DNA from: Mycobacterium sp. D16Q13
GTDB lineage: Bacteria; Actinomycetota; Actinomycetes; Mycobacteriales; Mycobacteriaceae
Direction of reading: 5' to 3'
DNA: 54,685 nucleotides
NCBI RefSeq assembly: GCF_002013375.1
Contig: NZ_MAEW01000005.1
Span: 1-54,685, forward strand
The notes below the pieces were generated by a model. It was not told where the DNA came from, searched no databases, and was given only the letters and a program-made list of their open reading frames with translations. This document shows, piece after piece, positions 36,053 through 45,086 of the stretch (positions are counted from its first letter, which is position 1; every line of letters starts with the position of its first letter). The translations under genes were made by a program, and so were the position numbers.

Positions 36053-37581
36053 CGCCGTCCCCCCGCCTGGACCTGCTGGGCGACAACGGGTTTGGTGCCG
36101 CGCGCGACCGGCCCAAGCAGAAGTTGGGTGGACGATGTCGCCGTGCTTCCGGTGATCATGCCCAGTTGCTCACGTTCGGTCCTGCTACCGATGGGCCCCA
36201 CGGCGCCACCGAACGAGGCCGGCGCGGTGGCAGCGGGAGCGGCACCGCCTGGCAGCGGCGGCGGTTCGGCGTCATCGGGGTCAGCGGTGCCGGGGACACG
36301 CGGTGACGGATTGGGCTGCCACCACGGCAACGGCGGGTTGGGATCCTGCAAATTCGGGGACGGATTGTGCAGTGGCGGGCCGGTAACGATCAAATTCCCG
36401 TCCGGACCGACCTCGGTTCCCGGCGGCGGCGCGAGATCGGGCGGTGGCTTGAAGTTCTGCGGCAGTAGTACTTCGGGGAGATCGGGGCGCACCACCAGCT
36501 CGGGTGCGGTGTAGCAGCTCGGCCCCTTCAGCTCGCCGTATCGCGGGCAGTCGGCGCGGGTGTACATCGTCGACGGCGTGAAGGACAGATTTCCCCGGAT
36601 ATTGACGACATCCCTTTCCGAATCCCACACATCGCTGAAGAACTTGTCCGAGAACACCTTCAGTCGTGCCGCGATCGGCAGGAAGTGCACGGAGTTCTGC
36701 GCGAGCACACCGACAACCGGGGTCAGCTTGGTGGTGATGTCGATCAGCCGGTCGGTCTGGTTATCCAACGACTGCCGGACGGTGCCGGTGGTGTGCAATC
36801 CGGCGCTGAGCAGAGTCTCTAGCTGGTCTCGCCTTTCGGCCAGCGTCTGCATGGGCTTAACCGCCTGATGTAACGCATCGACGAGCTCCGGGGCGGTTGT
36901 CTGCAGCCCCTTGGTCGCGTTCAGGAGTGCGGAAAGGGTCGACGGGCCCGTATCCGTCGCGACGATATCGTTGAGTTGATCGATGATCCTGGTCAGTTGG
37001 CCGGCCGCGTTCAACAGGGTCGCACGCCGGCCCTCCGTCGCCGCGGCGATGACGGCGAAGATGCCCACCGAATCGTCATCGCGACCGCGCCCGTTGGCCA
37101 GGAGGATGTCGCGCAGCTTGCTGATGGTCGTCTGGAACAGCACCGTCGGAAGCTCGGTGTCCTCGCCGATGACGGTTCCATTGGTGATCGCCGCACCGGG
37201 GCCGTGGTCCACAAGCTCCACCGAGGAGACCGCGAAGACGTTACTGGGAACCACCCTGGCAGTGACCGTTCGTGGAATCGTATGCGCCAGATCGGATTTC
37301 AGATCGATGTGCACGACATTGGGCCGACCGCGCTGCGAGGGGGTCAGATCGTTGACCGAACCCACGAGCACGCCCTGGAATTTGACGTCCGACTTCGCGG
37401 GAAGGCCGTCTCCCACGTTCGTGAGTTCCGCTACCACCCGCACGTAGTAGTTGAACCGGCCCGTCGACTTGATGACCAAGGCCGTACCTATCAGGGCGGC
37501 CACCAGAGCGATCGCCACACCGCACAGGAGGAGCTGGCGGTCCGACGGGCCGCGGCCGTCGGTCTCAAAGGAGTTCGGCAC
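36049..37581 (-). CDS. Mce-family protein, MceA position, first gene of a yrbE-less operon
   Basis: About 510 residues from GTG 37581, which has a full AAGGAGGT Shine-Dalgarno four bases upstream; an ATG at 37599 has none. It has a membrane helix near residues 22-44, an MCE domain (VAELTNVGDGLPAKSDVKFQ), a helical domain, the MceA-typical YTRADCPRYG motif and a Pro-rich C-terminal tail. In other mce operons two yrbE permease genes precede mceA; here a fadD gene lies upstream, separated by about 200 noncoding bases. The complex must borrow YrbE and MceG proteins encoded elsewhere, or work differently. Confidence 0.87.
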   Translation of the reverse strand: MPNSFETDGRGPSDRQLLLCGVAIALVAALIGTALVIKSTGRFNYYVRVVAELTNVGDGLPAKSDVKFQGVLVGSVNDLTPSQRGRPNVVHIDLKSDLAHTIPRTVTARVVPSNVFAVSSVELVDHGPGAAITNGTVIGEDTELPTVLFQTTISKLRDILLANGRGRDDDSVGIFAVIAAATEGRRATLLNAAGQLTRIIDQLNDIVATDTGPSTLSALLNATKGLQTTAPELVDALHQAVKPMQTLAERRDQLETLLSAGLHTTGTVRQSLDNQTDRLIDITTKLTPVVGVLAQNSVHFLPIAARLKVFSDKFFSDVWDSERDVVNIRGNLSFTPSTMYTRADCPRYGELKGPSCYTAPELVVRPDLPEVLLPQNFKPPPDLAPPPGTEVGPDGNLIVTGPPLHNPSPNLQDPNPPLPWWQPNPSPRVPGTADPDDAEPPPLPGGAAPAATAPASFGGAVGPIGSRTEREQLGMITGSTATSSTQLLLGPVARGTKPVVAQQVQAGGRR

Positions 37582-37642
37582 ACAGACCTCCTTCGGCATC
37601 TGGGCGTACGTCGGTGCAGCGCCACCACAGCATCCGAGACAT
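37565..37642 (-). CDS. Possible 25-codon leader ORF overlapping the mceA start
   Basis: ATG 37642 follows AAGGGA with seven bases between. It encodes about 25 residues beginning MSRMLWWRC and stops at 37565, 16 bases past the mceA GTG. Ribosomes ending there could re-initiate at mceA. It is too short for any homology argument, so this is only a candidate. Confidence 0.3.
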   Translation of the reverse strand: MSRMLWWRCTDVRPDAEGGLCAELL

Positions 37643-37732
37643 CACCGGGTCCCTTTCGTCAGCAAACGTGGCCTGCAAAGATCTACAGGTTCGGTCACGT
37701 CAACCCCTCCGATGTGACGGCGATTACAGGAA

Positions 37733-37747
37733 TGTACATGACGTACA
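37733..37747. promoter_or_regulatory. Palindrome TGTAC-N5-GTACA upstream of mceA
   Basis: Five-base arms, in the 37600-37801 gap between the fadD stop and mceA. It may be an operator for an mceA promoter separate from the fadD-echA promoter. No regulator is assigned. Confidence 0.35.
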
Positions 37748-37801
37748 GTTCTGCGTATTACGCTTTACCAAACTTTTCTGAATCCAGATTCATGTTTGCT
37801 A

Positions 37802-39391
37802 TCAACTGCCACCGAACTGCTTGCGCAGCTCGGTCTTGAGGACCTTGCCCGAGGGGTTGCGCGGTAACGCGTCCACGACCACGAGGTCCTTGGGGTGCTT
37901 ATAACGGGCCAGCCGCTCGGTGAGGAAGCCATCGAGGTCACCGATGGTCAGGGCTTCCCCGTGGATGGCCGCCACGGCCACCGGCACCTCGCCCCACTTC
38001 TCATGCGGCCTGCCGATCACCGCCACCTCAGCGATCTGCTCATGCTCGGCCAGAACGTTCTCCACCTCGGCGCAGTAGATGTTCTCGCCGCCGGAGATGA
38101 TCATGTCCTTCTTGCGGTCCACCACCCACATGAAGCCGTCCGCGTCCTGGCGTACCAGGTCGCCGGAGTGGAACCAGCCACCCGTGAAGGCGTCGGCGGT
38201 CGCCTCGGGGTTGTTCCAGTAGCCCTGCATCAGCGTCGGCGCCCGGTAGACGATCTCCCCTACCTCACCGACCGGCACATCGTTCATGTTCTCGTCCACG
38301 ACGCGCGCGGCAACCGTGGGAATCACCCGGCCGACGGAGCCCATCTTCCGGATTGCGTCCTCCCCCATGAGCATGCAGGTCACCGGCGACATCTCGGTCT
38401 GCCCGAACGCGGCCAGAATTCTCGCGTCGGGGAACGTCTCGGACATCGTCCGCAGCAACACATCGCTCGCCGGGGCCGCACCCCAGGAGAGCGTCTTGAG
38501 CTTGACCTTGCGGGGGTTTGCCCGTTGCGCCGCACAAACGGCCTGCCATTGAGCCGGCACCAGGAAGATCCCGGTGACGCCCTCGGACTCCAAAACGTCC
38601 AGCAGAGCACCCGGATCGAAGGCGCCAAGGGGGTGAATGACCGTGGGTAAACCCAACAGCAATCCGGTGATCATGTTCCCCACGCCCGCGATGTGGAACA
38701 TGGGGACTCCGATGAATCCCACATCCGAGTTCAAGTCGACGGTGGTGCTCAACAGGTATGTCATCGCCTGTCCGGACAGATTGAGATGGGTCAGCACCGC
38801 ACCCTTGGGGCGGCCCGTCGTCCCCGAGGTGTACATGATGAGCGCGGGAGAATCCCCGGGCAGATCCACCTCAGCATGGGCTTCGCCGTCTTCGGCAATG
38901 ACCTCTTCGTATCCAAGAGCACCGTCCTCGGATCCCGAGCCCGCGACAATGACTGTCTCCAGCGCGGGCACTTGCTGGCGCACCGCGGCTGCCACTGGCG
39001 CCAGGACCGTCTCGGTGATAGCGACCTTGGCCCCGCTGTTCTCGACCAGGAATGCGACTTCCGGCGGAGTCATGCGGAAGTTCACCGGAATGGCGATGGC
39101 TCCGAGTTCGTTAATGGCCAGCCATGATTCGACATATTCGGGGCGGTTGAGCATGAGGATGAGTACGCGATCCCCGAATCCGACTCCGCGGCGCGACAGC
39201 GCATCGGCAAGTGATTGCACACGCTGGTTCAGCTCGCCCCAGGAGATGCTGCGCCCGAGATATCGAATCGCTGTGGCATTGGGTTGCATGAGCGCATGCC
39301 GAGCCAGCTGGTTACACCAGTTCTGCCGACGTGCGCGGTAAGGCTGATCAAGGCTGGTGGGCAAGGTGGTCACATCAATCGTGTCGGTCAC
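37802..39391 (-). CDS. Fatty acid-CoA ligase, FadD5-like
   Basis: 529 residues from GTG 39391, with AGGAG five bases upstream. The AMP-binding P-loop [11 protein letters not shown] is at residues 187-197, with [16 protein letters not shown] and the C-terminal [11 protein letters not shown] lysine. In M. tuberculosis fadD5 stands before the mce1 operon and divergent from mce1R; here the same relation holds with a GntR gene and an added hydratase. It would activate fatty acids released from, or delivered by, the Mce system. Confidence 0.85.
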   Translation of the reverse strand: MTDTIDVTTLPTSLDQPYRARRQNWCNQLARHALMQPNATAIRYLGRSISWGELNQRVQSLADALSRRGVGFGDRVLILMLNRPEYVESWLAINELGAIAIPVNFRMTPPEVAFLVENSGAKVAITETVLAPVAAAVRQQVPALETVIVAGSGSEDGALGYEEVIAEDGEAHAEVDLPGDSPALIMYTSGTTGRPKGAVLTHLNLSGQAMTYLLSTTVDLNSDVGFIGVPMFHIAGVGNMITGLLLGLPTVIHPLGAFDPGALLDVLESEGVTGIFLVPAQWQAVCAAQRANPRKVKLKTLSWGAAPASDVLLRTMSETFPDARILAAFGQTEMSPVTCMLMGEDAIRKMGSVGRVIPTVAARVVDENMNDVPVGEVGEIVYRAPTLMQGYWNNPEATADAFTGGWFHSGDLVRQDADGFMWVVDRKKDMIISGGENIYCAEVENVLAEHEQIAEVAVIGRPHEKWGEVPVAVAAIHGEALTIGDLDGFLTERLARYKHPKDLVVVDALPRNPSGKVLKTELRKQFGGS

Positions 39392-39402
39392 AGATTCTCC
39401 TA

Positions 39403-40209
39403 CTAACTAAAATTGGGGCGGCGGCCCTCAAGGAAGGCGGCGAAGCCTTCTTGGGCGTCGGGTGAGGTCAACAGTTCGATCTGCCCCTCACGCTCACGTG
39501 CAATGGCCTCGTCGAAGAGCTTGAGTGACACCGAATTCATGGCTTCCTTGGTCAGCTGCATCGCGCGACGGGAACCATGGGCCAACTTGCGCGCCGATTT
39601 GTCGACGCGCTCGCGCAGCTGATCCCCGGGCAGCACCTCGTTGACCAGTCCGGCCGCATAGGCGTCGGCGGCATGGAGCGGCTGGGCCAGCAGCGCCATC
39701 GCATTGGCCTTCACCCGGCCGATCGAGGCCGAGACCAAGGCACTCGATCCGCCATCGGGCATGAGCCCAATGTTCGCGAAGGCCATCAGAAAGAAGGCCG
39801 TGTCGGCGGCGTAGATCAGGTCGCACGCCAGACCCACCGACGCGCCGATACCGGCGGCAGCGCCCGTGACTTCCGCGATGGTGGGCACCGGACAATTGAG
39901 AACCGCGCGCACCAACCGTTCGGCGTTGTCCATCGTCTGTTCGGCGGCTTGCAGCGGCGTCAGGTCGCCGGCTCCGGCCGCCAGCTCGGCGACATCGGCG
40001 CCCGCCGTGAACGCGTTCCCGGGTGCTCCCCCACTGATGACGACTACCCGGACGTCGCTGCGCTCGTGGACAGATTCCAACGCCTCGATCAAGCCCGCGG
40101 TGGCCGGCCCGTTGAGGGCATTCATCCGATCGGGCCTGGTGAACGTGATCCGCATGATGCCACCGTCGGCGGCTACATCAGGTGCGCCGACCGATTCATG
40201 GGGACTCAA
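39403..40209 (-). CDS. Enoyl-CoA hydratase/isomerase family protein
   Basis: About 268 residues from TTG 40209, which has AGGAGG seven bases upstream; the longer open frame crosses the operator at 40247. The crotonase fold is recognisable: NAFTAGADVAELAAG forms the oxyanion region, and GAAAGIGASVGLACDLIYA the CoA site. One of the two usual catalytic acids is not obvious, so hydratase, isomerase or another crotonase activity are all possible. First gene of the operon with the FadD5-like ligase, 11 bases apart. Confidence 0.83.
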   Translation of the reverse strand: MSPHESVGAPDVAADGGIMRITFTRPDRMNALNGPATAGLIEALESVHERSDVRVVVISGGAPGNAFTAGADVAELAAGAGDLTPLQAAEQTMDNAERLVRAVLNCPVPTIAEVTGAAAGIGASVGLACDLIYAADTAFFLMAFANIGLMPDGGSSALVSASIGRVKANAMALLAQPLHAADAYAAGLVNEVLPGDQLRERVDKSARKLAHGSRRAMQLTKEAMNSVSLKLFDEAIAREREGQIELLTSPDAQEGFAAFLEGRRPNFS

Positions 40210-40246
40210 GTCGCTGCCTCCTGGGTTGTCGCTTCGTCGCGTCTGG

Positions 40247-40260
40247 TCAAATATATTTGA
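40247..40260. promoter_or_regulatory. Perfect 14-bp palindrome, probable GntR operator
   Basis: TCAAATATATTTGA is fully symmetrical and AT-rich in a GC-rich genome. It lies midway between the divergent enoyl-CoA hydratase and gntR genes, as expected for the Mce1R-like regulator. Confidence 0.7.
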
Positions 40261-40313
40261 TATGACTTTAGATGCAAGTGCGTCACCACACATGGAAATG
40301 GCAGGCGAATCGG

Positions 40314-40991
40314 ATGAATGCTCCCCGGGCCCAGATCCGCGAGATCCGTAGGCCGCAGCTATCCGAGGAGGTTGCCGGCCGACTACGCGCCTCGATCATG
40401 ACAGGCGAATTGCGCCCGGGTGAGTACATTCGGATGGACGAGACGGCGGCTCAGCTGGGTGTCAGCGTCACGCCGGTACGTGAGGCGCTATTGACGCTGC
40501 GCGGCGAAGGACTGGTCGAGGCCGTCCCGCATCGCGGTTACATGGCCGCCCCACTGAGCCGAGCCGATATCGAAGACATTTTCGCGCAACAATCACACCT
40601 TGCCGTGGAGTTGGCGAAGACTGCCGCGGAGCGCATCGGCCCGGAGCAAATCGACACCCTGGCAGACCTGAATGACGTGCTTCGCCATGCGAGTGCGCCT
40701 GAATCAATCTCCGTGGCGGAGTTCGAGTTTCACAGATTTCTCAATCACGTGGCAAATCGCCCCAAGCTGGCCTGGTTCCTGCTACAGGCGACGCGGTACA
40801 CCCCGCACCTACTCTTCGCATCTGACGCCGAATGGACGCGGCACGCAGTCAGCGCGCACGACAAGCTCATCGCCGCCCTGCGCGCTGGTGACGCCACTGA
40901 GGTAGTAGCCCAGACCGAGGTTCAGTTCATCGACGGTGCCCGCCGATTGATCGAGTACCTAGACCGCGCCGGGATGTGGTCCGGGGGGTAG
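40314..40991 (+). CDS. GntR/FadR-family regulator, Mce1R-like
   Basis: About 225 residues from ATG 40314. The N-terminal winged helix (LSEEVAGRLRASIMTGELRP, AAQLGVSVTPVREALLTLRG) is followed by a FCD all-helical ligand domain with the metal/ligand residues EFEFHRFLNHVANRP. The divergent position relative to a fadD5-like gene and the nearby TB18.5-like gene match Rv0165c (Mce1R), which represses mce1. It probably controls the echA-fadD-mce genes and itself. It converges on the SRPBCC gene with a 33-base overlap of coding ends. Confidence 0.83.
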   Translation: MNAPRAQIREIRRPQLSEEVAGRLRASIMTGELRPGEYIRMDETAAQLGVSVTPVREALLTLRGEGLVEAVPHRGYMAAPLSRADIEDIFAQQSHLAVELAKTAAERIGPEQIDTLADLNDVLRHASAPESISVAEFEFHRFLNHVANRPKLAWFLLQATRYTPHLLFASDAEWTRHAVSAHDKLIAALRAGDATEVVAQTEVQFIDGARRLIEYLDRAGMWSGG

Positions 40992-41510
40992 ATGCGGGCT
41001 TGTCGGGGGCTGGTGGCCCGGCTGGGGCTGATAGGCCGGGGCGGGTGCCGGCGGTTGCTGCGACACGACAGCTCCCGACGCGATCTGCTCGGCCCTGTTC
41101 TTCAGCCCCTCGGCCAGATGCTCGAGGACCTGGTTGGCAAGCTTCTTCACCATTGGCTTGGGGATCGGCAGCTTGGTCTCGACATCCATATCGACCGTGA
41201 GCAGGCAGGTGGGCCCCATCGGAACGATCGAAAACGTCTGTTCCTGCTTCTCGAAGATGTCGCTTTCCAGCAGCCGCGTCGCCACCTGAGCAGCGTTGAG
41301 GTAGGCGATCTCGGCGACGTTGGTCGAGGCCATGCCCGTCATCTCCACCTTCAACCGCACGATGCGGGGGCGGCCGTCGGGGAGGCGATCCAGAATCTCG
41401 ACGCTGGTGATCTCCTTGTTCCACTCGGGGTAGGCCTCATAGTTGGTGACAATGGAGACGATCACCTGCGGAGGCGCGGCCACCTCGACGGTCTGACTGA
41501 CGACTGGCAT
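40959..41510 (-). CDS. SRPBCC (START-like) family protein, TB18.5-like
   Basis: 183 residues: a START/polyketide-cyclase-like domain (about 1-150) with YPEWNKEITSVEILDR in the typical position, then a Pro/Gln/His-rich tail that overlaps the end of the GntR gene. In M. tuberculosis the SRPBCC protein TB18.5 (Rv0164) adjoins mce1R in the same arrangement. Such proteins bind hydrophobic ligands; binding of a lipid linked to the Mce system is plausible but unproven. Confidence 0.83.
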   Translation of the reverse strand: MPVVSQTVEVAAPPQVIVSIVTNYEAYPEWNKEITSVEILDRLPDGRPRIVRLKVEMTGMASTNVAEIAYLNAAQVATRLLESDIFEKQEQTFSIVPMGPTCLLTVDMDVETKLPIPKPMVKKLANQVLEHLAEGLKNRAEQIASGAVVSQQPPAPAPAYQPQPGHQPPTSPHLPPGPHPGAV

Positions 41511-41514
41511 TAGT

Positions 41515-42432
41515 TCACTCTACCTTCGTAGTGGGCGGGCGCAGGAACTCACGCACGAGCTCATACACCACATCCGGGCATTCCAGATGCACGAAATGTC
41601 CACCGCCATCGATGATTTCAACGCTGCGGTCGGGCAGATCGGGGCGCGCAGACTCTACCAGTCGCGGCGTCATGCACCCGTCAGCACGACCATGCAGATA
41701 GAGCAGTGGGGTGCGTGCGCCGTCCAGGAGGGATCGTTGGGTCTTCCAGTACTTCCGCGCCGGAACCAGGGCCCGCCCGATGTTTGCGCGGTAGTAGCCG
41801 ATGACTGCCCTGCGGTTCCCCTTCTGGAGCATCGCCTCACCGGTGTACTGCAGATCGGCGTGCGCGTCGTATCCCGGCGACCACCGCCGCCAGTACAGCC
41901 GAAGTAGCCAGGGCAACAACAACTCCGGCAGTACCGGGACCTGGTGGAACAACGTGTACCAGCTCATCAACAGCTGACGCCCGAGTACACCTGGCCAGCC
42001 GATCGGCCCGATCGAGGCGAAACTGGAGCCGAGAACCTCAAACGGTGGCACGGCCATGGTGACGATGCGGGCAAACGGCGACAGGCCGCTGCGGGCGAGG
42101 GCATTACCGACCAGCGCGCCCCAGTCGTGGCCGATGTACACCGCGCGCTCGTCACCGCCCAGCACTGTGTGGATGTCGATGATGTCTTGCATCAGCGCAC
42201 CCACGCCGTACTCGGCGTCGGCCGGGATTTCACTGGGCGAGTAACCACGGGTGAACGGCGCCACCACGCGCCACCCGTCCGCGGCCAATCTCGGGCCCAA
42301 CAGACGCCAGGTGTGAGCAGAGTCGGGAAAACCGTGTCCGCAGATCAGCAGCGGACCGTCGTGCGGACCCCAGGACAGGGCCTGCAGTCTGACATTGGGC
42401 AGGTCCAAGGTCAGGACGGAATCAGCGGCCAC
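41515..42432 (-). CDS. Epoxide hydrolase-type alpha/beta-hydrolase
   Basis: About 305 residues from GTG 42432, 13 bases after the tetR stop. HGFPDS is the oxyanion motif, GHDWGA holds the nucleophilic Asp typical of epoxide hydrolases, and GGGHFVHLE the catalytic His. It also has the cap-domain tyrosine region. It would open epoxides on lipids or xenobiotics; some relatives are dehalogenases. Probably co-transcribed with the upstream TetR gene and ends 4 bases before the SRPBCC start. Confidence 0.82.
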   Translation of the reverse strand: MAADSVLTLDLPNVRLQALSWGPHDGPLLICGHGFPDSAHTWRLLGPRLAADGWRVVAPFTRGYSPSEIPADAEYGVGALMQDIIDIHTVLGGDERAVYIGHDWGALVGNALARSGLSPFARIVTMAVPPFEVLGSSFASIGPIGWPGVLGRQLLMSWYTLFHQVPVLPELLLPWLLRLYWRRWSPGYDAHADLQYTGEAMLQKGNRRAVIGYYRANIGRALVPARKYWKTQRSLLDGARTPLLYLHGRADGCMTPRLVESARPDLPDRSVEIIDGGGHFVHLECPDVVYELVREFLRPPTTKVE

Positions 42433-42445
42433 TACACGTCCGTCG

Positions 42446-43132
42446 CTACAGGGTGCCGTCAGCAGACGTCGTCGTCGCCACACCCAACGGATCGTTGATC
42501 CGAGTTGCCTCGTCCCGAATCAGCCCCCGCAACAGCGTGGTGCTGAACTCCACAGCGATCTCCTGAGCGCTGCGGCGACCACTCGGATTGAGCCACCGAT
42601 AGGAGCCCAGAACCATTCCGATGTAACCGAGCGCCATGACATGCGAGTCGCACTCGACGAACTCGGAGCTGGCGATGCCCCGCTCGATGATGTTCTGCAC
42701 CCGCTCCTGCACCATGTCCTCGCGCTTGCGGATCTCGGCGACCTGCTCGGGTGAGAGCCATTCGGAAAGGAACGGGTTCTCCTGGAAGTACACCGCCCCC
42801 TGTTCGCGGTTCGAGAAGATGAGCGCGAGCATGCGGCTCGTGCATTGATACAGCGACTCACGCGCGGACCATCTCGGATCGTCCTGCAGGCAGGCCAGCG
42901 TCTCCTCGGCGGCCTTGAAGTAGATCTCGTACAGGATGAGCGCCTTCGAGGCGAAGTAGTGGTACACCGTCGCCTTGTTCAGGCCAGCGACATCGGCGAT
43001 ATCGTCCATCCTGGTGCCGTGATAACCGCGCGCCGCGAACAACTTGGACGCCACCGCCACCAATTCCTCGCGGCGGCCAGCACGGCGCTGCGAGGAATTG
43101 CCTGCCTTCGAGGCAGCGGGGACCGGTTGCAT
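42446..43132 (-). CDS. TetR-family regulator
   Basis: 228 residues. Helix-turn-helix: FAARGYHGTRMDDIADVAG, then NKATVYHYFASK. The long C-terminal domain ends in a Thr-rich tail. The arrangement with the epoxide hydrolase suggests an operon controlling that enzyme, and it is divergent from the LtrA gene 150 bases away. The ligand is unknown; the sequence style is that of mycobacterial lipid regulators, but I cannot assign it to KstR2 or another named protein. Confidence 0.8.
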   Translation of the reverse strand: MQPVPAASKAGNSSQRRAGRREELVAVASKLFAARGYHGTRMDDIADVAGLNKATVYHYFASKALILYEIYFKAAEETLACLQDDPRWSARESLYQCTSRMLALIFSNREQGAVYFQENPFLSEWLSPEQVAEIRKREDMVQERVQNIIERGIASSEFVECDSHVMALGYIGMVLGSYRWLNPSGRRSAQEIAVEFSTTLLRGLIRDEATRINDPLGVATTTSADGTL

Positions 43133-43282
43133 GGTGCCTCACTATATGCGCAGGGTTTCCCACGCGGACGGAATCCCGATCAACTGGTTGGATTAGTGAG
43201 GCCCGATGTTCGCCGGCTCTGTCGCCAAAAGCACGTTAAGCTGCCTGCGTCCATCGCTCCTCCGACACCGGTAGGTAACCAC

Positions 43283-44437
43283 ATGATCAGTGGCCTGCGG
43301 GCCATGGTGGCACGCGATCCCGCCCAGCAGCATCGCGCAGCCACCCCGCTAGAACTGCTCTTCGACCTCGTCTTCGTGGTCGCGGTGTCCCGTGCCTCCG
43401 GAACCCTGCACCATTTCTGGGCCGAAGGTCATTTCGCCGAGGGACTCGCCGGGTATGCGATCGGCTTCTTCGCCATCTGGTGGGCCTGGATGAACTTCAC
43501 CTGGTTCGCCAGCGCCTTCGACACCGACGACTGGCTCTACCGGCTGACGGTGATCGTTCAGATGGCCGGGGCGCTCACCGTCGCGGCAGGTGTCGAGCGC
43601 GCGATGACAGGCGCCGACTTCGGCATCGCCATCGGTGGCTACGTGCTCATGCGCATCGCCGCGGGCAGTCAATGGGTGCGTGCCGCCATCAGTGATCCCA
43701 CCACGCGTGCCACCTGCCTGCGCTACGCGGCCGGCATTACCGTCGTCCAGGCGGCATGGGTCTGCTGGGGGCTGTTCGCACCGGAGCATCTGCGCATACC
43801 ACTGTTCGTGGTGATCGCACTGGCCGATATGTCGGTGCCCGTGTTCGCCGAGCGCGTGGCCCCGACTACGTGGCACCCCGAGCACATCGCGGAGCGCTAC
43901 GGACTGTTCACCCTGATCGTGCTCGGAGAATCGATCCTGGCCTCGGCGAACTCGATCATCGGCGGCGCCGAGGAAGCCGATCACACCGGCACCATGATCG
44001 GCATCGCGGCGTCGGCCTTGCTCATCGTGGCCGCGGTGTGGTGGATCTACTTCGATCAGGAACAAGAGTGCAAGGACACGTCCCTGCGGTCGACCCTGCT
44101 GTGGGGTTACAGCCACTACTTCATCTTCGCCGCCGTTGCCGCGCTGTCGGCGGGATTCGAGATCGCCGTCGACGAGGGGCTCGGCAAGAGTCACCTAAGT
44201 CCCACCGTTGCGGCCTTCACGATCACGGTCCCGTTCGCCATCTATCTGGTGCTGGCGTGGCTGGTGCTGCTCCTGCAACGCCGCGACACCATCCTGAATA
44301 TCGGGCTACCGGCGATTGCCGTTGTGGCAGTGTTGGTTTCATCACTGCCACACCCGTTGTACTGGCTGGCCGGGTTGGCGGCACTGGCCGCCGCACTGGT
44401 GACCTGGCGCCGGGTCGAGGACACCGAAGCCCATTAG
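43283..44437 (+). CDS. LtrA-family membrane protein (low temperature requirement A)
   Basis: About 384 residues from ATG 43283; the open frame extends upstream but only this ATG has a reasonable TAGG site and begins a natural N-terminus. About ten hydrophobic segments. The family hallmarks TPLELLFDLVFVVAVSR at the N-terminus and ERYGLFTLIVLGESIL in the middle are present. The function of LtrA proteins is not settled, despite the cold-growth name from Listeria. Its stop overlaps that of the convergent small secreted protein gene. Confidence 0.87.
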   Translation: MISGLRAMVARDPAQQHRAATPLELLFDLVFVVAVSRASGTLHHFWAEGHFAEGLAGYAIGFFAIWWAWMNFTWFASAFDTDDWLYRLTVIVQMAGALTVAAGVERAMTGADFGIAIGGYVLMRIAAGSQWVRAAISDPTTRATCLRYAAGITVVQAAWVCWGLFAPEHLRIPLFVVIALADMSVPVFAERVAPTTWHPEHIAERYGLFTLIVLGESILASANSIIGGAEEADHTGTMIGIAASALLIVAAVWWIYFDQEQECKDTSLRSTLLWGYSHYFIFAAVAALSAGFEIAVDEGLGKSHLSPTVAAFTITVPFAIYLVLAWLVLLLQRRDTILNIGLPAIAVVAVLVSSLPHPLYWLAGLAALAAALVTWRRVEDTEAH

Positions 44438-44868
44438 CTCGGCTGCGGAACTTCTTGTGGTTCCGGAACTTCTTGTGGTTGCACGATCGGACAGATCTGC
44501 TCCAGGGTCGCCATCGCGTTGACAGCGCGAACCATCGCGTCGTTCTGGGAAGGCAATATCTCGGTTACCGACGTGACAGCGGAGAGCTGATCCGCATACT
44601 GGTCGGCGGCAGCCGCCGCATCGGTGGCGCGAGTGCGCACCAGGTCATCGGTCGTACCCGCTGCAGCATTGCGAAGTACCTCTGCAATCGCACGGTTCCG
44701 GGTGGCGCCGACCTGACTGGCCGACTGCCCTTGGGTGTACGTCATCTGTTGGATCTGTTGACGCGCCTTATCCACCGAAGAACAGTCATGCGGTTCGGCA
44801 GCCGCCGACACCGGCACAACCACGGCGACAGCCGACATGAGAACCACCACTAGCGCACTACGCGACAC
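44434..44868 (-). CDS. Small secreted helical protein
   Basis: About 144 residues from GTG 44868 (a TTG at 44874 is equally open). A signal peptide ends near SAAAEP. The mature part has two cysteines, one near each end, and an Ala/Gln-rich helical body (RQQIQQMTYTQGQSASQVGA). This resembles the haem-binding hemophore-like class of mycobacterial exported proteins in layout only. The C-terminal PEPQEVP repeat comes from an 18-base tandem duplication at 44446-44481. Function unknown. Confidence 0.72.
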   Translation of the reverse strand: MSRSALVVVLMSAVAVVVPVSAAAEPHDCSSVDKARQQIQQMTYTQGQSASQVGATRNRAIAEVLRNAAAGTTDDLVRTRATDAAAAADQYADQLSAVTSVTEILPSQNDAMVRAVNAMATLEQICPIVQPQEVPEPQEVPQPS

Positions 44869-45007
44869 GAACAAATGCTACGACGTCAACGCCGACTACG
44901 CCGAGTGGGAACCTGGCACACGGTCGTTACCGCCAGGCGGCCGTGATCGAGATACTCCATGCCCCATGTTCGCCAAGGAAGCCCCATAAGGTTCTAGAAC
45001 AAGCCCT

Positions 45008-45059
45008 CAACGACGAAGTGACGTGATGGAGGAAGCCCTCCATCACGTCACCGTCGTTG
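45008..45059 (-). terminator. Strong hairpin terminator after pntB
   Basis: A 15-bp perfect stem (45018-45032 with 45037-45051, loop AAGC) is extended by eight more pairs (45008-45015 with 45052-45059) past a two-base bulge. It lies 28 bases after the pntB stop. It is symmetrical and may also stop transcripts from the other side. The rest of the 44875-45086 gap contains no gene. Confidence 0.8.
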
Positions 45060-45086
45060 ACTTGCCCTGTCAGAGCAAGGGATTCC

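Noticed and set aside
34868..36514. 548-codon plus-strand frame across mceA-mceC
   Set aside because: It runs antisense to three well-supported Mce genes and has no domain features.
44991..45000. GTTCTAGAAC palindrome as an SOS or KstR box
   Set aside because: The half-site order is reversed relative to both motifs, and it lies downstream of convergent genes rather than in a promoter.
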